A stretch of DNA of 64,000 nucleotides from Mangrovicoccus sp. HB161399. GTDB taxonomy: Bacteria; Pseudomonadota; Alphaproteobacteria; Rhodobacterales; Rhodobacteraceae. How positions within the stretch are numbered: the first letter of the stretch is position 1; every line of letters begins with the position of its first letter. The stretch is taken from contig NZ_JAATVU010000031.1 of assembly GCF_013184745.1 (NCBI RefSeq), positions 1-64,000 on the forward strand, written 5' to 3'. Positions 34,819 through 43,998 of this stretch are shown piece by piece. The notes beneath the pieces are model-generated. The model had not been told where the DNA came from and made no database searches. It saw only the letters and a program-made list of their open reading frames with translations. Position numbers and translations under genes: made by a program.

Positions 34819-34868
34819 GCAATTAAGCTGCGGATTGCACACGAGTTCCCGGCCAGCGGTTTGGCCCC

Positions 34869-35771
34869 ATGAAGGAGACAGCACCGATGGCCGAAATCCC
34901 CCAGGTGCCCGCCGCGCCGAAGGATTACGAGACGCTGATCCGTCTGATCCATGACCGCCACGGCCAGATGAGCAAGACCTACCAGAAGATCTCGGTCTAC
35001 CTGACGCAGAACCCGAACGACGTGGCGGTGCAGTCGGTCAATGCCATTGCCGAACATTGCGGCATCCACGCCTCGTCCTTCGTGCGCTTCGCCCAGTCGC
35101 TGGGCTATACCGGCTTCAAGGACCTGCAGAAGCTGTTCCAGAAGCGGCTGGCCACAGCCGCGCCGGGCTTCGAGGCCCGGAAGCAGGCGCTGGAAGCCGA
35201 ACTGGAGAACCGCGAGGACCTGTCGGAATACGGCTTCCTCCGCGAGCTGGTGGTGCGCGACATCGCCTCGCTCGAAGGGCTTCTGGAACAGACCCCGCCC
35301 GAGGACCTGACCCGCGCCGCCGACATGATCGTGGCGGCGCGCGACGTCTACATCGTCGGCCAGCTGCGCTCCGCCCCGGTGGCGGAGCTCCTGCGCTATG
35401 TCCTGACGATGCTGGGCAAGCGGGTGGTGCTGCTGGACACTGGGGGCGGACTGGCGACGCACATGGCGCACACGATGGACGGGGACTCGCTGCTTTTCGC
35501 GGTCTCCTTCCGCTTCTACGCCAACGAGGTGGTGAACATCGTCGAGGAGACGCAGGCGCGCGGCGTGCCGATCATCGCGATCTCCGACAGCACGCTGAGC
35601 CCGCTGGCGAAATCCGCCGACGTGCTGTTCGCCGTGCCGGAGCACGACTACACCTTCTCGCGCTCGCTGGCGGCCCCGATGTGCCTGGCGCAGGCCATCA
35701 CCGTGGCGGTCGCCGCCCGCGTGCAGGAAAATGCCGAAAGCCCGCGCATCCCCACCGTCACCGGCGCCTGA
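34869..35771 (+). CDS. RpiR/MurR-family regulator
   Basis: A 300-residue regulator with an N-terminal RpiR helix-turn-helix, about residues 20-95 (VQSVNAIAEHCGIHASSFVR then FAQSLGYTGFKDLQ). A C-terminal SIS sugar-phosphate-binding domain lies at about residues 140-275 (DVYIVGQLRSAPVAELL and IIAISDSTLSPLAKSADV). RpiR proteins are the usual inositol regulators (IolR) in proteobacteria. It lies between an RbsB-type importer and the iolD/iolE genes, and its own promoter carries the TGCAAY motif. It is therefore my first candidate for the factor that binds that motif throughout the window. An alternative start is MAEIPQ, six codons downstream. Confidence 0.9.
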   Translation: MKETAPMAEIPQVPAAPKDYETLIRLIHDRHGQMSKTYQKISVYLTQNPNDVAVQSVNAIAEHCGIHASSFVRFAQSLGYTGFKDLQKLFQKRLATAAPGFEARKQALEAELENREDLSEYGFLRELVVRDIASLEGLLEQTPPEDLTRAADMIVAARDVYIVGQLRSAPVAELLRYVLTMLGKRVVLLDTGGGLATHMAHTMDGDSLLFAVSFRFYANEVVNIVEETQARGVPIIAISDSTLSPLAKSADVLFAVPEHDYTFSRSLAAPMCLAQAITVAVAARVQENAESPRIPTVTGA

Positions 35772-35829
35772 CCCCTGTTCCGCGCGGGAGCGGCATGCCG
35801 GCCCGGTCCGGCGGCCCTGGGGAGCGGGA

Positions 35830-35847
35830 ACCCGGCGGCAGCCGGGT
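35830..35847. terminator. hairpin between convergent genes
   Basis: ACCCGGC-GGCA-GCCGGGT lies in the 113-bp gap between the rightward RpiR gene and the leftward oxidoreductase. It has a 7-bp stem and a tetraloop. It could serve either strand. Confidence 0.45.
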
Positions 35848-35884
35848 CCGCGCCTTCCTGCCCGTCGGCGGGACCGGGGGGAGG

Positions 35885-36958
35885 CTAGAGCACGAGCCGC
35901 CGGTCGGTGACCGGCAGGCGGCGGGCCATCCCGGTGCCCCGCCGGAACGGCAGGACAGGCGCGCCGATCCGCTGCGGCAGGCCGGTCTTCGCCGCTTGCT
36001 CGATCGCCAGCAGCGCGTGCATGTCGGCCAGCCCCTCCTCGCCGTCAGGACCGGGCCGCCGCCCTTCGAGGATGCAGTCCGAGAAATAGGCCGCCTGGCC
36101 CGCGAAATGGTCGACCTGGGGATGGTCCACCGTGACGAATTCGTCCGCCTTCACCGCCAGGAGCCGCTGGGCCAGGTCGAAGCGGAAGCCGGGATTCAGC
36201 GTCAGGCTGCCTTCGGTGCCGACCACCGTATAGCTGTCGACGGCATCCGCCCCGAAGCTCGCCAGGAACTGCGCGATCCTGCCTTCCGGAAAGGTCAGCG
36301 TCACCGCGATGCTTTCCTCCACCTCGGCGAAGCGCGGATCCGTGCCATGGCTCTTCACCGCGACCGCCTCAACCGGCTCGGCGCCGAAGACGTGGCGCGC
36401 CGCGTTCAGGCAATAGACGCCGACATCCTGCAGCGGACCGCCCCAATGGCCCGCGGACAGGCGGTGGTTGCCCTCTGGCAGAAGGAAGGAGAAGATCGAG
36501 GAGAAGAGCTTAGGCTCGCCGATCTCTCCGGCCGCGATCCGCGCCATCAGATCCGCCGTGCCGGGCTCGCAATGCAGCCGGTAGGCGGTCATCAGCCAGA
36601 CCCCCGCCTCCGCCGCGGCGGAGATCATCGCCTCCGCCTCGGCGACCGAGATGGCCAGCGGCTTTTCGACCATCACATGCTTGCCCGCCCGCGCGGCGCG
36701 GATGGCGTAATCGGCATGCATCGAATTCGGCAGCGCGACATAGACCGCGTCGCACAGATCCGCGGCCAGCATCGCGTCGAACCCGTCATAGCCGGTGACG
36801 TGCGGGATGCCGTGGAACCCGGCGAGCCTTCGGGCCGTCTCCGGCGAGCCGCTGACCAGCACGGAAACCTCGGAATTGGCGGCCTGGGCGATGCCGGGCA
36901 GGAAGGCCTCCTGCGTGATCCAGCCGGCCCCCACGACCGCGTATCGTATCGTCTTCAT
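35885..36958 (-). CDS. Gfo/Idh/MocA-family oxidoreductase
   Basis: A 357-residue NAD(P)-dependent dehydrogenase. Rossmann motif VVGAGWITQEAF, EKP motif MVEKPLAIS and the catalytic-region segment GGPLQDVGVYCLNAARHVFG match the glucose-fructose-oxidoreductase/trans-dihydrodiol-dehydrogenase branch. A GGGAGGAATGAC ribosome-binding site precedes MKTIRY. It is the last gene of the leftward iolD-iolE-SDR operon. It may oxidise an inositol isomer or another sugar to feed the inosose pool; the substrate is not determinable here. Confidence 0.88.
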   Translation of the reverse strand: MKTIRYAVVGAGWITQEAFLPGIAQAANSEVSVLVSGSPETARRLAGFHGIPHVTGYDGFDAMLAADLCDAVYVALPNSMHADYAIRAARAGKHVMVEKPLAISVAEAEAMISAAAEAGVWLMTAYRLHCEPGTADLMARIAAGEIGEPKLFSSIFSFLLPEGNHRLSAGHWGGPLQDVGVYCLNAARHVFGAEPVEAVAVKSHGTDPRFAEVEESIAVTLTFPEGRIAQFLASFGADAVDSYTVVGTEGSLTLNPGFRFDLAQRLLAVKADEFVTVDHPQVDHFAGQAAYFSDCILEGRRPGPDGEEGLADMHALLAIEQAAKTGLPQRIGAPVLPFRRGTGMARRLPVTDRRLVL

Positions 36959-37034
36959 GTCATTCCTCCCAGCGCAGCCGCCTCCCGCCCCGCAGGATGT
37001 CCTGCCGGGGGCGCGGCGCGCCATCGCTGTCTAG

Positions 37035-37850
37035 TCAGAGGGCCATCGGCCCGTCCGGTGTCGGCGGGGCCGCGGCGAAGCCGCCCCAGACCGACTGGTC
37101 GAAGGGGATCACCGCGCCGGTCATCATCCCGCTGTCCTCCGAGGCAAGGAACAGCGCGGCGCGCGCCACTTCCACCGGATCGATCAGCCGCCCGAACGGC
37201 ATGCCCTCCGCCACCTTGTCCAGCCAGTCCGGATCGCCGCGCTCGGCCGCCTGCAGCGCCTTCTCGTTATCCGACGCCATCCAGCCGATATCGAGCTGGT
37301 TGACCCGGATGCGGTTGCGCATCAGCGCGAAGGCCGAGTTGCGCGTCAGCGAGGCCAGCGCGCCCTTCGAGGCGACATAGGGCGAGATGAAGGGCTGACC
37401 GGCCAGTTCCGAAACCGAGCCGATATTGACGATGCTGCCCTCGATGCCCTGCCGGATCATCAGCCGCGCCGCCTCCTGCATCAGGAAGAACGGGCCGCGC
37501 ACATTGACGGCGAACATCCGGTCGAAGAGCTCCGGCGAGGTGTCGAGCAGCGTCCCCCGCTCGGTCAGGCCGGCGGCATTGACCAGAACGTCAACCCGTC
37601 CGAAGACCCGCTTGGCCTCCAGGATCACGCCCTGCGCCTCGGCGGTGACACCGAGATCGGCCGCGGCGAAGGCGACCGGCACGCCGGTTTCCTCCGTGAT
37701 CTCCGCGGCCACCTTGCGGCCTTTCTCAGCGCCGCGGCCGCAGATCACCAGCCCCTCGGCTCCGGCGGCGGCAAAGATTCGCGCGGTCGCCGCGCCGAGT
37801 CCCTGGGTGCCGCCGGTGATGACCGCGATCTTTCCGTCGAGCCGGTTCAT
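37035..37850 (-). CDS. short-chain dehydrogenase/reductase
   Basis: A 271-residue classical SDR. The cofactor motif is TGGTQGLGAATA, the NAG-type segment VLVNAAGL, and the active site a serine in GSVSELAG followed by YVASK (YxxxK). It starts inside the end of iolE (ATGA overlap) and is part of the leftward iolD operon. SDRs next to iol genes often oxidise inositol derivatives or aldoses. A dehydrogenase for an amino-, methyl- or scyllo-inositol is possible but unproven. Confidence 0.9.
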   Translation of the reverse strand: MNRLDGKIAVITGGTQGLGAATARIFAAAGAEGLVICGRGAEKGRKVAAEITEETGVPVAFAAADLGVTAEAQGVILEAKRVFGRVDVLVNAAGLTERGTLLDTSPELFDRMFAVNVRGPFFLMQEAARLMIRQGIEGSIVNIGSVSELAGQPFISPYVASKGALASLTRNSAFALMRNRIRVNQLDIGWMASDNEKALQAAERGDPDWLDKVAEGMPFGRLIDPVEVARAALFLASEDSGMMTGAVIPFDQSVWGGFAAAPPTPDGPMAL

Positions 37851-38767
37851 GCAGGGACGCCCTCCGTGCCTGCCACGGTGTAGCCCGCCGCCGCCATGAC
37901 GCGCATGAGTTCCGCATGGCCCTTCACCGCCATGTCCAGCGGCGGCGAGACCTTGGGATCCTGCTCCGCCTCGACGACGAACCAGCCCTCGTAGCCCTTC
38001 GCCGCCAGCGCCTTGACGATCGCCTCGAAATCGAGGCTGCCATCGCCCGGCACGGTGAAGGCGCCCTTCACCACTGCATCGAGGAAGCTTTCCCGGCTGC
38101 GGTCGAGCGCGTCGATGACCGGCATGCGCACGTCCTTCACATGGACATGGATGATGCGGGCATGGTGCTTTTCGATCACCGAGAACACGTCCCCCCCAGC
38201 AAAGGCCATATGACCGGCATCGAAGAGAAGCGGCACCGAGGAGTGCTTCATCAGCAGGTCGAGCTCAGCCTCGGTCTCGATCGCCGCCGCCATGTGGTGA
38301 TGATAGGCCAGCGGCATCCCCTGCTCCGCGCACCAGTCGGCGAACTCGCTCATCTTGCGGCCATAGGCAGCGATCTCCGCCTCGGAGAGCTTCACTTTCG
38401 TCGCCAGCGGCGCTGTCTGCACGCCCTGGATCGACCGCGCGGTCTCGCCGTAGACGAGGCAGGGCGCACCCGCGGCAACGAAGAACTCCAGCTGTTCGGC
38501 CACGCGGTCCTTTTCCGCCTCGAGATCGCCGTCGAGCAGCAGGCCGGAGAACCAGCCGCCGCAGACCGAGATGCCGTGCCGCGCCAGCACCGGGCCGAGC
38601 TGGGCCATGTCCATCGGGAACCGCCGCCCGGTCTCCATGCCGGTGAAGCCCGCGACCGACGCCTGCCGCAGGCATTCGTCGAGCGAGACATCGTCGCTGA
38701 GTTCCTCCAGATCGTCATTCCACCAGGCGATGGGCGCTATGCCGAGTTTCGCTTCCATGTCCGTCAC
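37847..38767 (-). CDS. iolE: inosose dehydratase
   Basis: A 306-residue TIM-barrel dehydratase (myo-inosose-2 dehydratase; MocC of rhizopine catabolism is a homologue). It dehydrates 2-keto-myo-inositol to the trihydroxycyclohexane-dione that IolD opens. Typical segments are LGIAPIAWWNDDLEELSDDV at the N terminus, LAYHHHMAAAIET near residue 150, LLFDAGHMAFAGGD, HVHVKDVR and FTVPGDGSLDF. The start overlaps the iolD stop by 4 bp; a second ATG lies three codons in. iolD, which makes the next step, is directly upstream. Confidence 0.93.
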   Translation of the reverse strand: MTDMEAKLGIAPIAWWNDDLEELSDDVSLDECLRQASVAGFTGMETGRRFPMDMAQLGPVLARHGISVCGGWFSGLLLDGDLEAEKDRVAEQLEFFVAAGAPCLVYGETARSIQGVQTAPLATKVKLSEAEIAAYGRKMSEFADWCAEQGMPLAYHHHMAAAIETEAELDLLMKHSSVPLLFDAGHMAFAGGDVFSVIEKHHARIIHVHVKDVRMPVIDALDRSRESFLDAVVKGAFTVPGDGSLDFEAIVKALAAKGYEGWFVVEAEQDPKVSPPLDMAVKGHAELMRVMAAAGYTVAGTEGVPA

Positions 38768-40635
38768 ACTCCCACCCGCTGCTTCCGGCGGATTTCATCC
38801 TGGGCCTCGCGTGCCTCGCGCACGGTCCCGAAATTCGATACTTCCGGCACGCCGACATCCCAGTCGGCATCGCCCGGCACCCATTTCCATGCATCCGACA
38901 CGATGCTCAGCACGGTGGGCCCGTCATTGCCCTGCGCCCATTCCATCGCGGCCTCCAGATCGGCGAGGCTCTCGCAGTGCCGCGCCTTTGCGCCCATCGC
39001 CTCGGCGTGCTTCGCGAAATCGACATGCAGCGGATTTTCCCGGTTCTGCACCCGGCAGTCGGTCAGGAGGTTGTTGAAGCCCGGCACGCCCTTGAACTGC
39101 TGCAGCCGGTTGATCACTGCGTAGCCGCCGTTGTCGCAGACCACGACGATCATCTTGTGGCCGGTCAACGCTGCCGAATAGATGTCTGAATTCATCATCA
39201 TGTAGGTGCCGTCGCCCAGCATGACGATGGGCGTGCCGCCCGCCCCCCCGGGACCTTCCTGGGCCATGGCGCAGCCCCAGCCGGCCGCGATCTCGTAGCC
39301 CATGCAGGAGAATCCGAACTCGCAGTCGAAGGTGTTGGGGTTCTTCACCTTCCAGTTCTTGGTGATCTCGCCGGGCGTGCCCCCGGCCGCGCCGATCAGC
39401 GTATCCTCGGGGCGGGCGCACTTGTTCAGAACGCCAATCACCTGCGCATAGGACGGCACCGGCGTGTTGGTGGGCTGCTGGTGCTCGTCCAGCGTCTCGT
39501 TCCACTTGGCGAACAGCGCCTTGGCCTTCGGCATCAGATCGGCAGGCGCCGTCCAGTTGCCCAGGGCGTTGTCGAGGTCGCCCACGGTTTCCAGCGCGTC
39601 GCCGATCACGGCATGAGCGCGGTGCTTCACCGCGTCGAAGCGCGCGGCATTGATCGACACGAACTGCGCGTCCTTGGAAAACGCCGTCCAGGAGCCGGTG
39701 GTGAAATCCTGCAGCCGCGTGCCGATGGCGAGGATCACGTCCGCCTCTGCCGCAAGCGCATTGGCCGAGGTCGAGCCGACGATGCCGATCGGACCGGCAT
39801 GGACGGGGTGGTCATGGGTCAGCCCGCCCTTGCCGGCGATGGTCTCGACCACCGGAATGCCGCGCTTTGCCGCGAATTCGGCAACCGCTTCCTCGGCCAG
39901 CGAATAGCGCACGCCGCCGCCCGCGATGATCAAGGGTTTCGAGGCGTTTCGCAGGATCTCCGCCGCGGCCTCGACGGCCTGGCGGTCGGGACGCGGCCGC
40001 GGGATGTGCCAGACCTTGGGATCGAAGAACACCTCGGGGTAGTCGAAGGCCTTTTCCTGCGTGTCCTGCGCCAGCCCGATGAAGGCGGGTCCGCAGGTAG
40101 CGGGGTCCAGCATCGTGGCAATTGCCTGCGGCAGCGAGGTGATGATCTGCTCGGGCAGCGTGATCCGGTCCCAGTAGCGCACCACCGGCTTGAAGGCGTC
40201 GTTCACCGTCACCGTCGGATCGCCGAAATGCTCCACCTGCTGCAGCACCGGGTCCGGCAGCCGGTTGGCGAAGGTGTCGCCCGCGAGCAGCAGCACCGGC
40301 AGGCGGTTCGCCATCGCCGTCCCGGCCGCCGTCACCATGTTGGCCGCCCCCGGCCCGATTGAGGTTGCCGCGATCATGATCTGCCGCCGCCGCTTGGCCT
40401 TGGCGAATCCTACCGCGGCCAGCGCCATGGACTGCTCGTTCTGCCCCCGCCAGGTCGGCAGCCGGTCCTGCACCTGCTCCAGCGCCTCCGACAGGCAGGT
40501 CACGTTGCCATGTCCGAAAATCCCGAAAAGCCCGGCGAAGAGCGGCACCCGCTCGCCGTCGATCTCGGTGAACTGGTTCGTCAGGTAGCGCACGAGGGCC
40601 TGGGCCATCGTGAGGCGCACGGTTTCCCGAGTCAT
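38764..40635 (-). CDS. iolD: trihydroxycyclohexane-1,2-dione hydrolase
   Basis: A 623-residue TPP-dependent enzyme that hydrolyses 3D-(3,5/4)-trihydroxycyclohexane-1,2-dione to 5-deoxyglucuronate in the inositol pathway. The N-terminal TPP domain has the catalytic Glu in GQNEQSMALAAVGFA. The C-terminal TPP-binding motif is MLGDGTYMMMNSDIYSA (GDG...N). Length and sequence fit IolD. The start at MTRETV follows GAGGAGGAGA. It is the first gene of a leftward operon with iolE, an SDR and an oxidoreductase, and is divergent from iolG with 97 bp between them. Confidence 0.95.
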   Translation of the reverse strand: MTRETVRLTMAQALVRYLTNQFTEIDGERVPLFAGLFGIFGHGNVTCLSEALEQVQDRLPTWRGQNEQSMALAAVGFAKAKRRRQIMIAATSIGPGAANMVTAAGTAMANRLPVLLLAGDTFANRLPDPVLQQVEHFGDPTVTVNDAFKPVVRYWDRITLPEQIITSLPQAIATMLDPATCGPAFIGLAQDTQEKAFDYPEVFFDPKVWHIPRPRPDRQAVEAAAEILRNASKPLIIAGGGVRYSLAEEAVAEFAAKRGIPVVETIAGKGGLTHDHPVHAGPIGIVGSTSANALAAEADVILAIGTRLQDFTTGSWTAFSKDAQFVSINAARFDAVKHRAHAVIGDALETVGDLDNALGNWTAPADLMPKAKALFAKWNETLDEHQQPTNTPVPSYAQVIGVLNKCARPEDTLIGAAGGTPGEITKNWKVKNPNTFDCEFGFSCMGYEIAAGWGCAMAQEGPGGAGGTPIVMLGDGTYMMMNSDIYSAALTGHKMIVVVCDNGGYAVINRLQQFKGVPGFNNLLTDCRVQNRENPLHVDFAKHAEAMGAKARHCESLADLEAAMEWAQGNDGPTVLSIVSDAWKWVPGDADWDVGVPEVSNFGTVREAREAQDEIRRKQRVGV

Positions 40636-40678
40636 CTTGTCTCCTCCTCTGATTTGACGCCAGCTTATGAAATGTCCA

Positions 40679-40712
40679 TTGACACCGCAATAGCTTTGCA
40701 ACAATCATTGCA
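40679..40712 (+). promoter_or_regulatory. iolG promoter with TGCAAY-N4-RTTGCA operator (site 7)
   Basis: TTGACA (40679-40684), an 18-bp spacer and AATCAT (40703-40708) form a plausible sigma-70 promoter 25 bp before iolG. The operator TGCAACAATCATTGCA (40697-40712) covers the -10, so a bound regulator would repress iolG. The divergent iolD starts 61 bp to the left and could be controlled from the same site. Confidence 0.6.
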
Positions 40713-40732
40713 GAAGATTTCGGGAGGAGATC

Positions 40733-41740
40733 ATGCTGAGAATAGCAGTGCTGGGCGTGGGCCGTATCGGCCGCATGCACGCCGCGAATATTGCCGCCCA
40801 TCCGCGAGCCTCGCTTGCAGGAGTATTCGATGTCAACGAGGCGGCTGCAACGGAAATTGCGGAATCTCTCGCGACGGTGAAATTCGCCGCAGCCGAGGAT
40901 GCCTTTGCCAGCCCGGAGGTGGACGCGGTGCTGATCGCGTCCTCGACCGCGACCCATGCCGACTTCATCGAGATGGGCGTGGCGGCGGGCAAGCCGGTGC
41001 TCTGCGAGAAGCCGATCGACCTGTCGCTGGAGCGGGTCGATGCCTGCGCCGCGAAGATCGCCGGGACCTCCGTGCCGATCATGCTGGGCTTCGTGCGCCG
41101 CTTCGACATCGGCCACCGCGCGGTCAAGCAGGCGATCGAAAGCGGGCGGATCGGCGAGCTGCACCAGCTGGTCATCACCTCGCGCGATCCGGGCATGGCA
41201 CCGGATGCCTATATCGAGGTCTCGGGCGGCATCTTCCGCGACATGACCATCCACGATTTCGACCTGGCCCGCTATTTCCTGGGCGAGGAGATCGCGACGG
41301 TCACGGCCACCGGGTCGCGGCTGGTCAATCCGGCGCTGATGGAGCGCTGCGGCGACTACGACACCGTGACGATCACAATGGCAACCGCCAGCGGCAAGCA
41401 GTGCCTGATCACCAATTCGCGCCGCGCGGTCTATGGCTACGACCAGCGGGTGGAGGCCTTCGGCTCGGCCGGCATGATCACCACCGACAACAAGCCGCTC
41501 GACAACACGCGCTTCCACGGCGCGGGGCTGACCGGCCAGGCACCTGCGCTGCTCGACTTCTTCATCGAGCGCTATGACGACGCCTTCGCGGCGGTGATCG
41601 GCGAGTTCGTCGATGCCGCCGAACAGGGCCGCGCGCCCGAGGTCGGCTTCGCGGACGGGCGCGAAGCGCTGGTCCTGGCGGAGGCCGCGCTCAAGTCGAT
41701 CGCCGAGGGCCGCACAGTTTCAACCAGCGAGATCGGGTAA
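40733..41740 (+). CDS. iolG: myo-inositol 2-dehydrogenase
   Basis: A 335-residue NAD-dependent enzyme that oxidises myo-inositol to 2-keto-myo-inositol (Gfo/Idh/MocA family, rhizobial IdhA type). Rossmann motif GVGRIGRMHAANI, EKP motif CEKPIDLS, and the conserved SGGIFRDMTIHDFDLARYFL (substrate Asp and His) are all present, with SRRAVYGYDQRVE near the C terminus. A GGGAGGAG ribosome-binding site lies 9 bp ahead. It starts an operon with an aldehyde dehydrogenase, an HpcH-type aldolase, a hydroxyacid dehydrogenase and another oxidoreductase. Confidence 0.94.
   Translation: MLRIAVLGVGRIGRMHAANIAAHPRASLAGVFDVNEAAATEIAESLATVKFAAAEDAFASPEVDAVLIASSTATHADFIEMGVAAGKPVLCEKPIDLSLERVDACAAKIAGTSVPIMLGFVRRFDIGHRAVKQAIESGRIGELHQLVITSRDPGMAPDAYIEVSGGIFRDMTIHDFDLARYFLGEEIATVTATGSRLVNPALMERCGDYDTVTITMATASGKQCLITNSRRAVYGYDQRVEAFGSAGMITTDNKPLDNTRFHGAGLTGQAPALLDFFIERYDDAFAAVIGEFVDAAEQGRAPEVGFADGREALVLAEAALKSIAEGRTVSTSEIG
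40846..40861. promoter_or_regulatory. operator-like sequence inside iolG (site 8)
   Basis: TGCAACGGAAATTGCG lies within iolG codons 39-43, 149 bp downstream of site 7. It differs from site 5a only in the last base. It may be an auxiliary operator for looping, or a coincidence of coding sequence. Confidence 0.35.
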
Positions 41741-41745
41741 CGCAC

Positions 41746-43173
41746 ATGTATGACAGCTACGGACTTTTCATCGCCGACCGCTGGATCGGCGGCGCCGCGG
41801 CGGAGGTGATCTCGCCGGTGACCGAGGCGGTTCTCGGCCGGGTCGCGCAGGCTTCGCCCGAGGACACGATGGCGGCCATCGACGCGGCGGAGGCGGCGCT
41901 GGATCCGCTGCGGGAGATGGGCGGCTTCGCCCGCGCCGACGCGCTGCACCGGATCGCCGACGCCATGATCGCCCGCGCCGACGAGGCCGCGCGGATGATC
42001 GCCACCGAGACCGGCAAGCCGATCGCCCAAGCCGGGCGCGAGTGGGTTCTCGCCTGCGACCAGTTCCGCTGGCATGCCGAGGAAGCCCGCCGCATCTACG
42101 GCCGCGTCGTCGAATCCCGCGTCCCCGGCGGCCGCTTCGAGATCACCCGCGAGCCCGTCGGCGTCGTCGGCGCCTTCACTGCCTGGAACTTCCCGGCCGC
42201 CCTGCCCGCACGCAAGCTCGCCCCGGCGCTGGCGGCGGGCTGCTCCGTGGTGCTCAGGCCGTCCTCGCAGACACCGGGCACCGCCATGCTGATGGTCGAT
42301 TGCTGCCGCGCGGGCGGTCTGCCCGCCGGTGCCGTGAACCTCGTCACCGGCACCACCGCCGCGACCTACGGGCCCGTCATGGCCGACAAGCGGGTGCGCA
42401 AGGTGTCGCTGACCGGCTCCACCCGCGTCGGCCAGCAGATGATCCGCGACGCCGCCGACACGGTGAAGAAGGTCAGCATGGAACTCGGCGGCAACGCGCC
42501 GGTGATCGTCTATGACGACGCCGACCTGGAGCTGGCGCTGGATGTCACCGTGCCGACGAAATACGCCAATTGCGGCCAGGTCTGCGTCACCCCGGACCGG
42601 TTCTTCATCCATGACAGCCTGCATGACGCCTTCGTCGAGGGCTTCGTCGAGCGTGCCGCGAAGATCCGGCTGGGCGACGGGCTCGACCCGGAAACCGGCA
42701 TGGGGCCGCTGATCAACGGCAACCGGCTTTCCGAGATCGCGGGCATCGTCGAGGATGCCATCGCGCAGGGCGCCGCCATCGCCCATGGCGGCGGGCGTCC
42801 GGCCGAGCTGAATTCCGGCTTCTTCTTCCAGCCGACCGTGCTGACCGGCGTCACCGACAGCATGAAGGTCTTTGCCGAGGAAAACTTCGGCCCGCTCGCG
42901 GCGATCACCCGTTTCTCGGGCGAGGACGAGGTGCTGGGCCGCGCCAATGCCTCGGAGATGGGGCTGTCCGCCTATGCCTTCACCCGCTCGCCCGACCGCG
43001 CGCGCCGCACGGTGTCGGCGCTGAAGGCCGGGATGGTCGGCATCAATTCCTATGCACTCGCGGCCTCCGAGGCGCCCTTCGGCGGCACGAATTTCTCCGG
43101 CATGGGCCGAGAGGGCGGGACCGAGGGGATCGGCGACTATCTCGACACCAAGCTGGCACAGATCGTGTTCTGA
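41746..43173 (+). CDS. NAD(P)-dependent aldehyde dehydrogenase
   Basis: A 475-residue ALDH of the succinate-semialdehyde/glycolaldehyde branch. The cofactor region is GAFTAWNFPAALPARKLAPA, the catalytic Glu lies in MELGGNAP and the catalytic Cys in NCGQVCVTPDRF. It starts 5 bp after iolG and precedes a class II aldolase, so it could oxidise the aldehyde that aldolase releases. It is not a CoA-acylating IolA: length and motifs fit hydrolytic ALDHs. A homologue is at 55099-56544. Confidence 0.92.
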   Translation: MYDSYGLFIADRWIGGAAAEVISPVTEAVLGRVAQASPEDTMAAIDAAEAALDPLREMGGFARADALHRIADAMIARADEAARMIATETGKPIAQAGREWVLACDQFRWHAEEARRIYGRVVESRVPGGRFEITREPVGVVGAFTAWNFPAALPARKLAPALAAGCSVVLRPSSQTPGTAMLMVDCCRAGGLPAGAVNLVTGTTAATYGPVMADKRVRKVSLTGSTRVGQQMIRDAADTVKKVSMELGGNAPVIVYDDADLELALDVTVPTKYANCGQVCVTPDRFFIHDSLHDAFVEGFVERAAKIRLGDGLDPETGMGPLINGNRLSEIAGIVEDAIAQGAAIAHGGGRPAELNSGFFFQPTVLTGVTDSMKVFAEENFGPLAAITRFSGEDEVLGRANASEMGLSAYAFTRSPDRARRTVSALKAGMVGINSYALAASEAPFGGTNFSGMGREGGTEGIGDYLDTKLAQIVF

Positions 43174-43185
43174 AGGAGGCGGAAG

Positions 43186-43998
43186 ATGAAGAGGAACAAG
43201 CTCAGGGACATCTGGGCCGACGGCCGTCCCGTTCTGCATGGCTGGCTTTCCATGGCCAGCCCCTTCGGCGCCGAGATCATGGCGGCGCAGGATTACGACG
43301 CGATCTCCATCGACATCCAGCACGGCGCGGTCGGCTACGAGGACGTGCTGGCGATGTTCATGGCGATGCGGGCCTCCGAGAAGGTCATCATGGCGCGCGT
43401 GCCCTGGCTCGACCCGGCCTGGATCATGAAGGTTCTGGATGCCGGCGCCTACGGCATCATCTGCCCGATGATCAACACCCGCGCGCAGGCGGAGGAATTC
43501 GTCAGCTACATGCGCTATCCGCCTCTGGGCGTGCGCAGCTTCGGCCCGACCCGCGCCGTCTATCCGGCAGGCGGCAACTACGCGGCAGAGGCCAATGGCG
43601 AGATCCTCGCCTGGGCGATGATCGAGACGGCGGAGGCAATGTCGAACCTCGACGAGATCGCCGCCACGCCGGGGCTCGACGGCATCTATATCGGCCCGGC
43701 GGACCTGAGCTTCTCGCTTTCCGAGGGCCGCCTGACCCCGGCCTTCGACCGCGAGGAACCGGAGGTGATCGAGGCAATCCTGAAGGTGCGCGATGCCTGC
43801 CGCGCCAACGGGATCCGGGCGGCCATCCATTGCGGCACGGCGGAATATGCCATCCGCGCGGTGGAGTGGGGCTTCGACATGACCACGGTCTCGGGCGATA
43901 CGCGGCTGCTCGCGGGCGCCGCGGCGCAGTCGGTGGCCGACTGGCGCAAGGGGATCGAGGGCAAGGCGAAGGTGACGGCGATCAAGGGGGGCTACTGA
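43186..43998 (+). CDS. HpcH/HpaI-family class II aldolase
   Basis: A 270-residue metal-dependent aldolase of the 2-keto-3-deoxy-sugar-acid type, expected to split a 2-oxo-4-hydroxy acid into pyruvate and an aldehyde. Typical segments are SIDIQHGAVGYED, MARVPWLDPAWIMKVLDAGA, ICPMINTRAQAEEFV, the metal-binding Glu of AMIETAEAM and YIGPADLSFSL. The start has an AAGGAGGCGG ribosome-binding site, 12 bp after the ALDH stop. The hydroxyacid dehydrogenase overlaps its end. Which sugar acid it serves is not clear. Confidence 0.92.
   Translation: MKRNKLRDIWADGRPVLHGWLSMASPFGAEIMAAQDYDAISIDIQHGAVGYEDVLAMFMAMRASEKVIMARVPWLDPAWIMKVLDAGAYGIICPMINTRAQAEEFVSYMRYPPLGVRSFGPTRAVYPAGGNYAAEANGEILAWAMIETAEAMSNLDEIAATPGLDGIYIGPADLSFSLSEGRLTPAFDREEPEVIEAILKVRDACRANGIRAAIHCGTAEYAIRAVEWGFDMTTVSGDTRLLAGAAAQSVADWRKGIEGKAKVTAIKGGY

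Noticed and set aside
38764-40635. Start of iolD 23 codons further upstream.
   Set aside because: That extension would run through the ribosome-binding site and into the shared iolG/iolD control region; MTRETV follows GAGGAGGAGA directly.
41746-43173. Naming this aldehyde dehydrogenase iolA.
   Set aside because: Length (475 residues) and motifs fit hydrolytic semialdehyde dehydrogenases, not the CoA-acylating methylmalonate-semialdehyde type.
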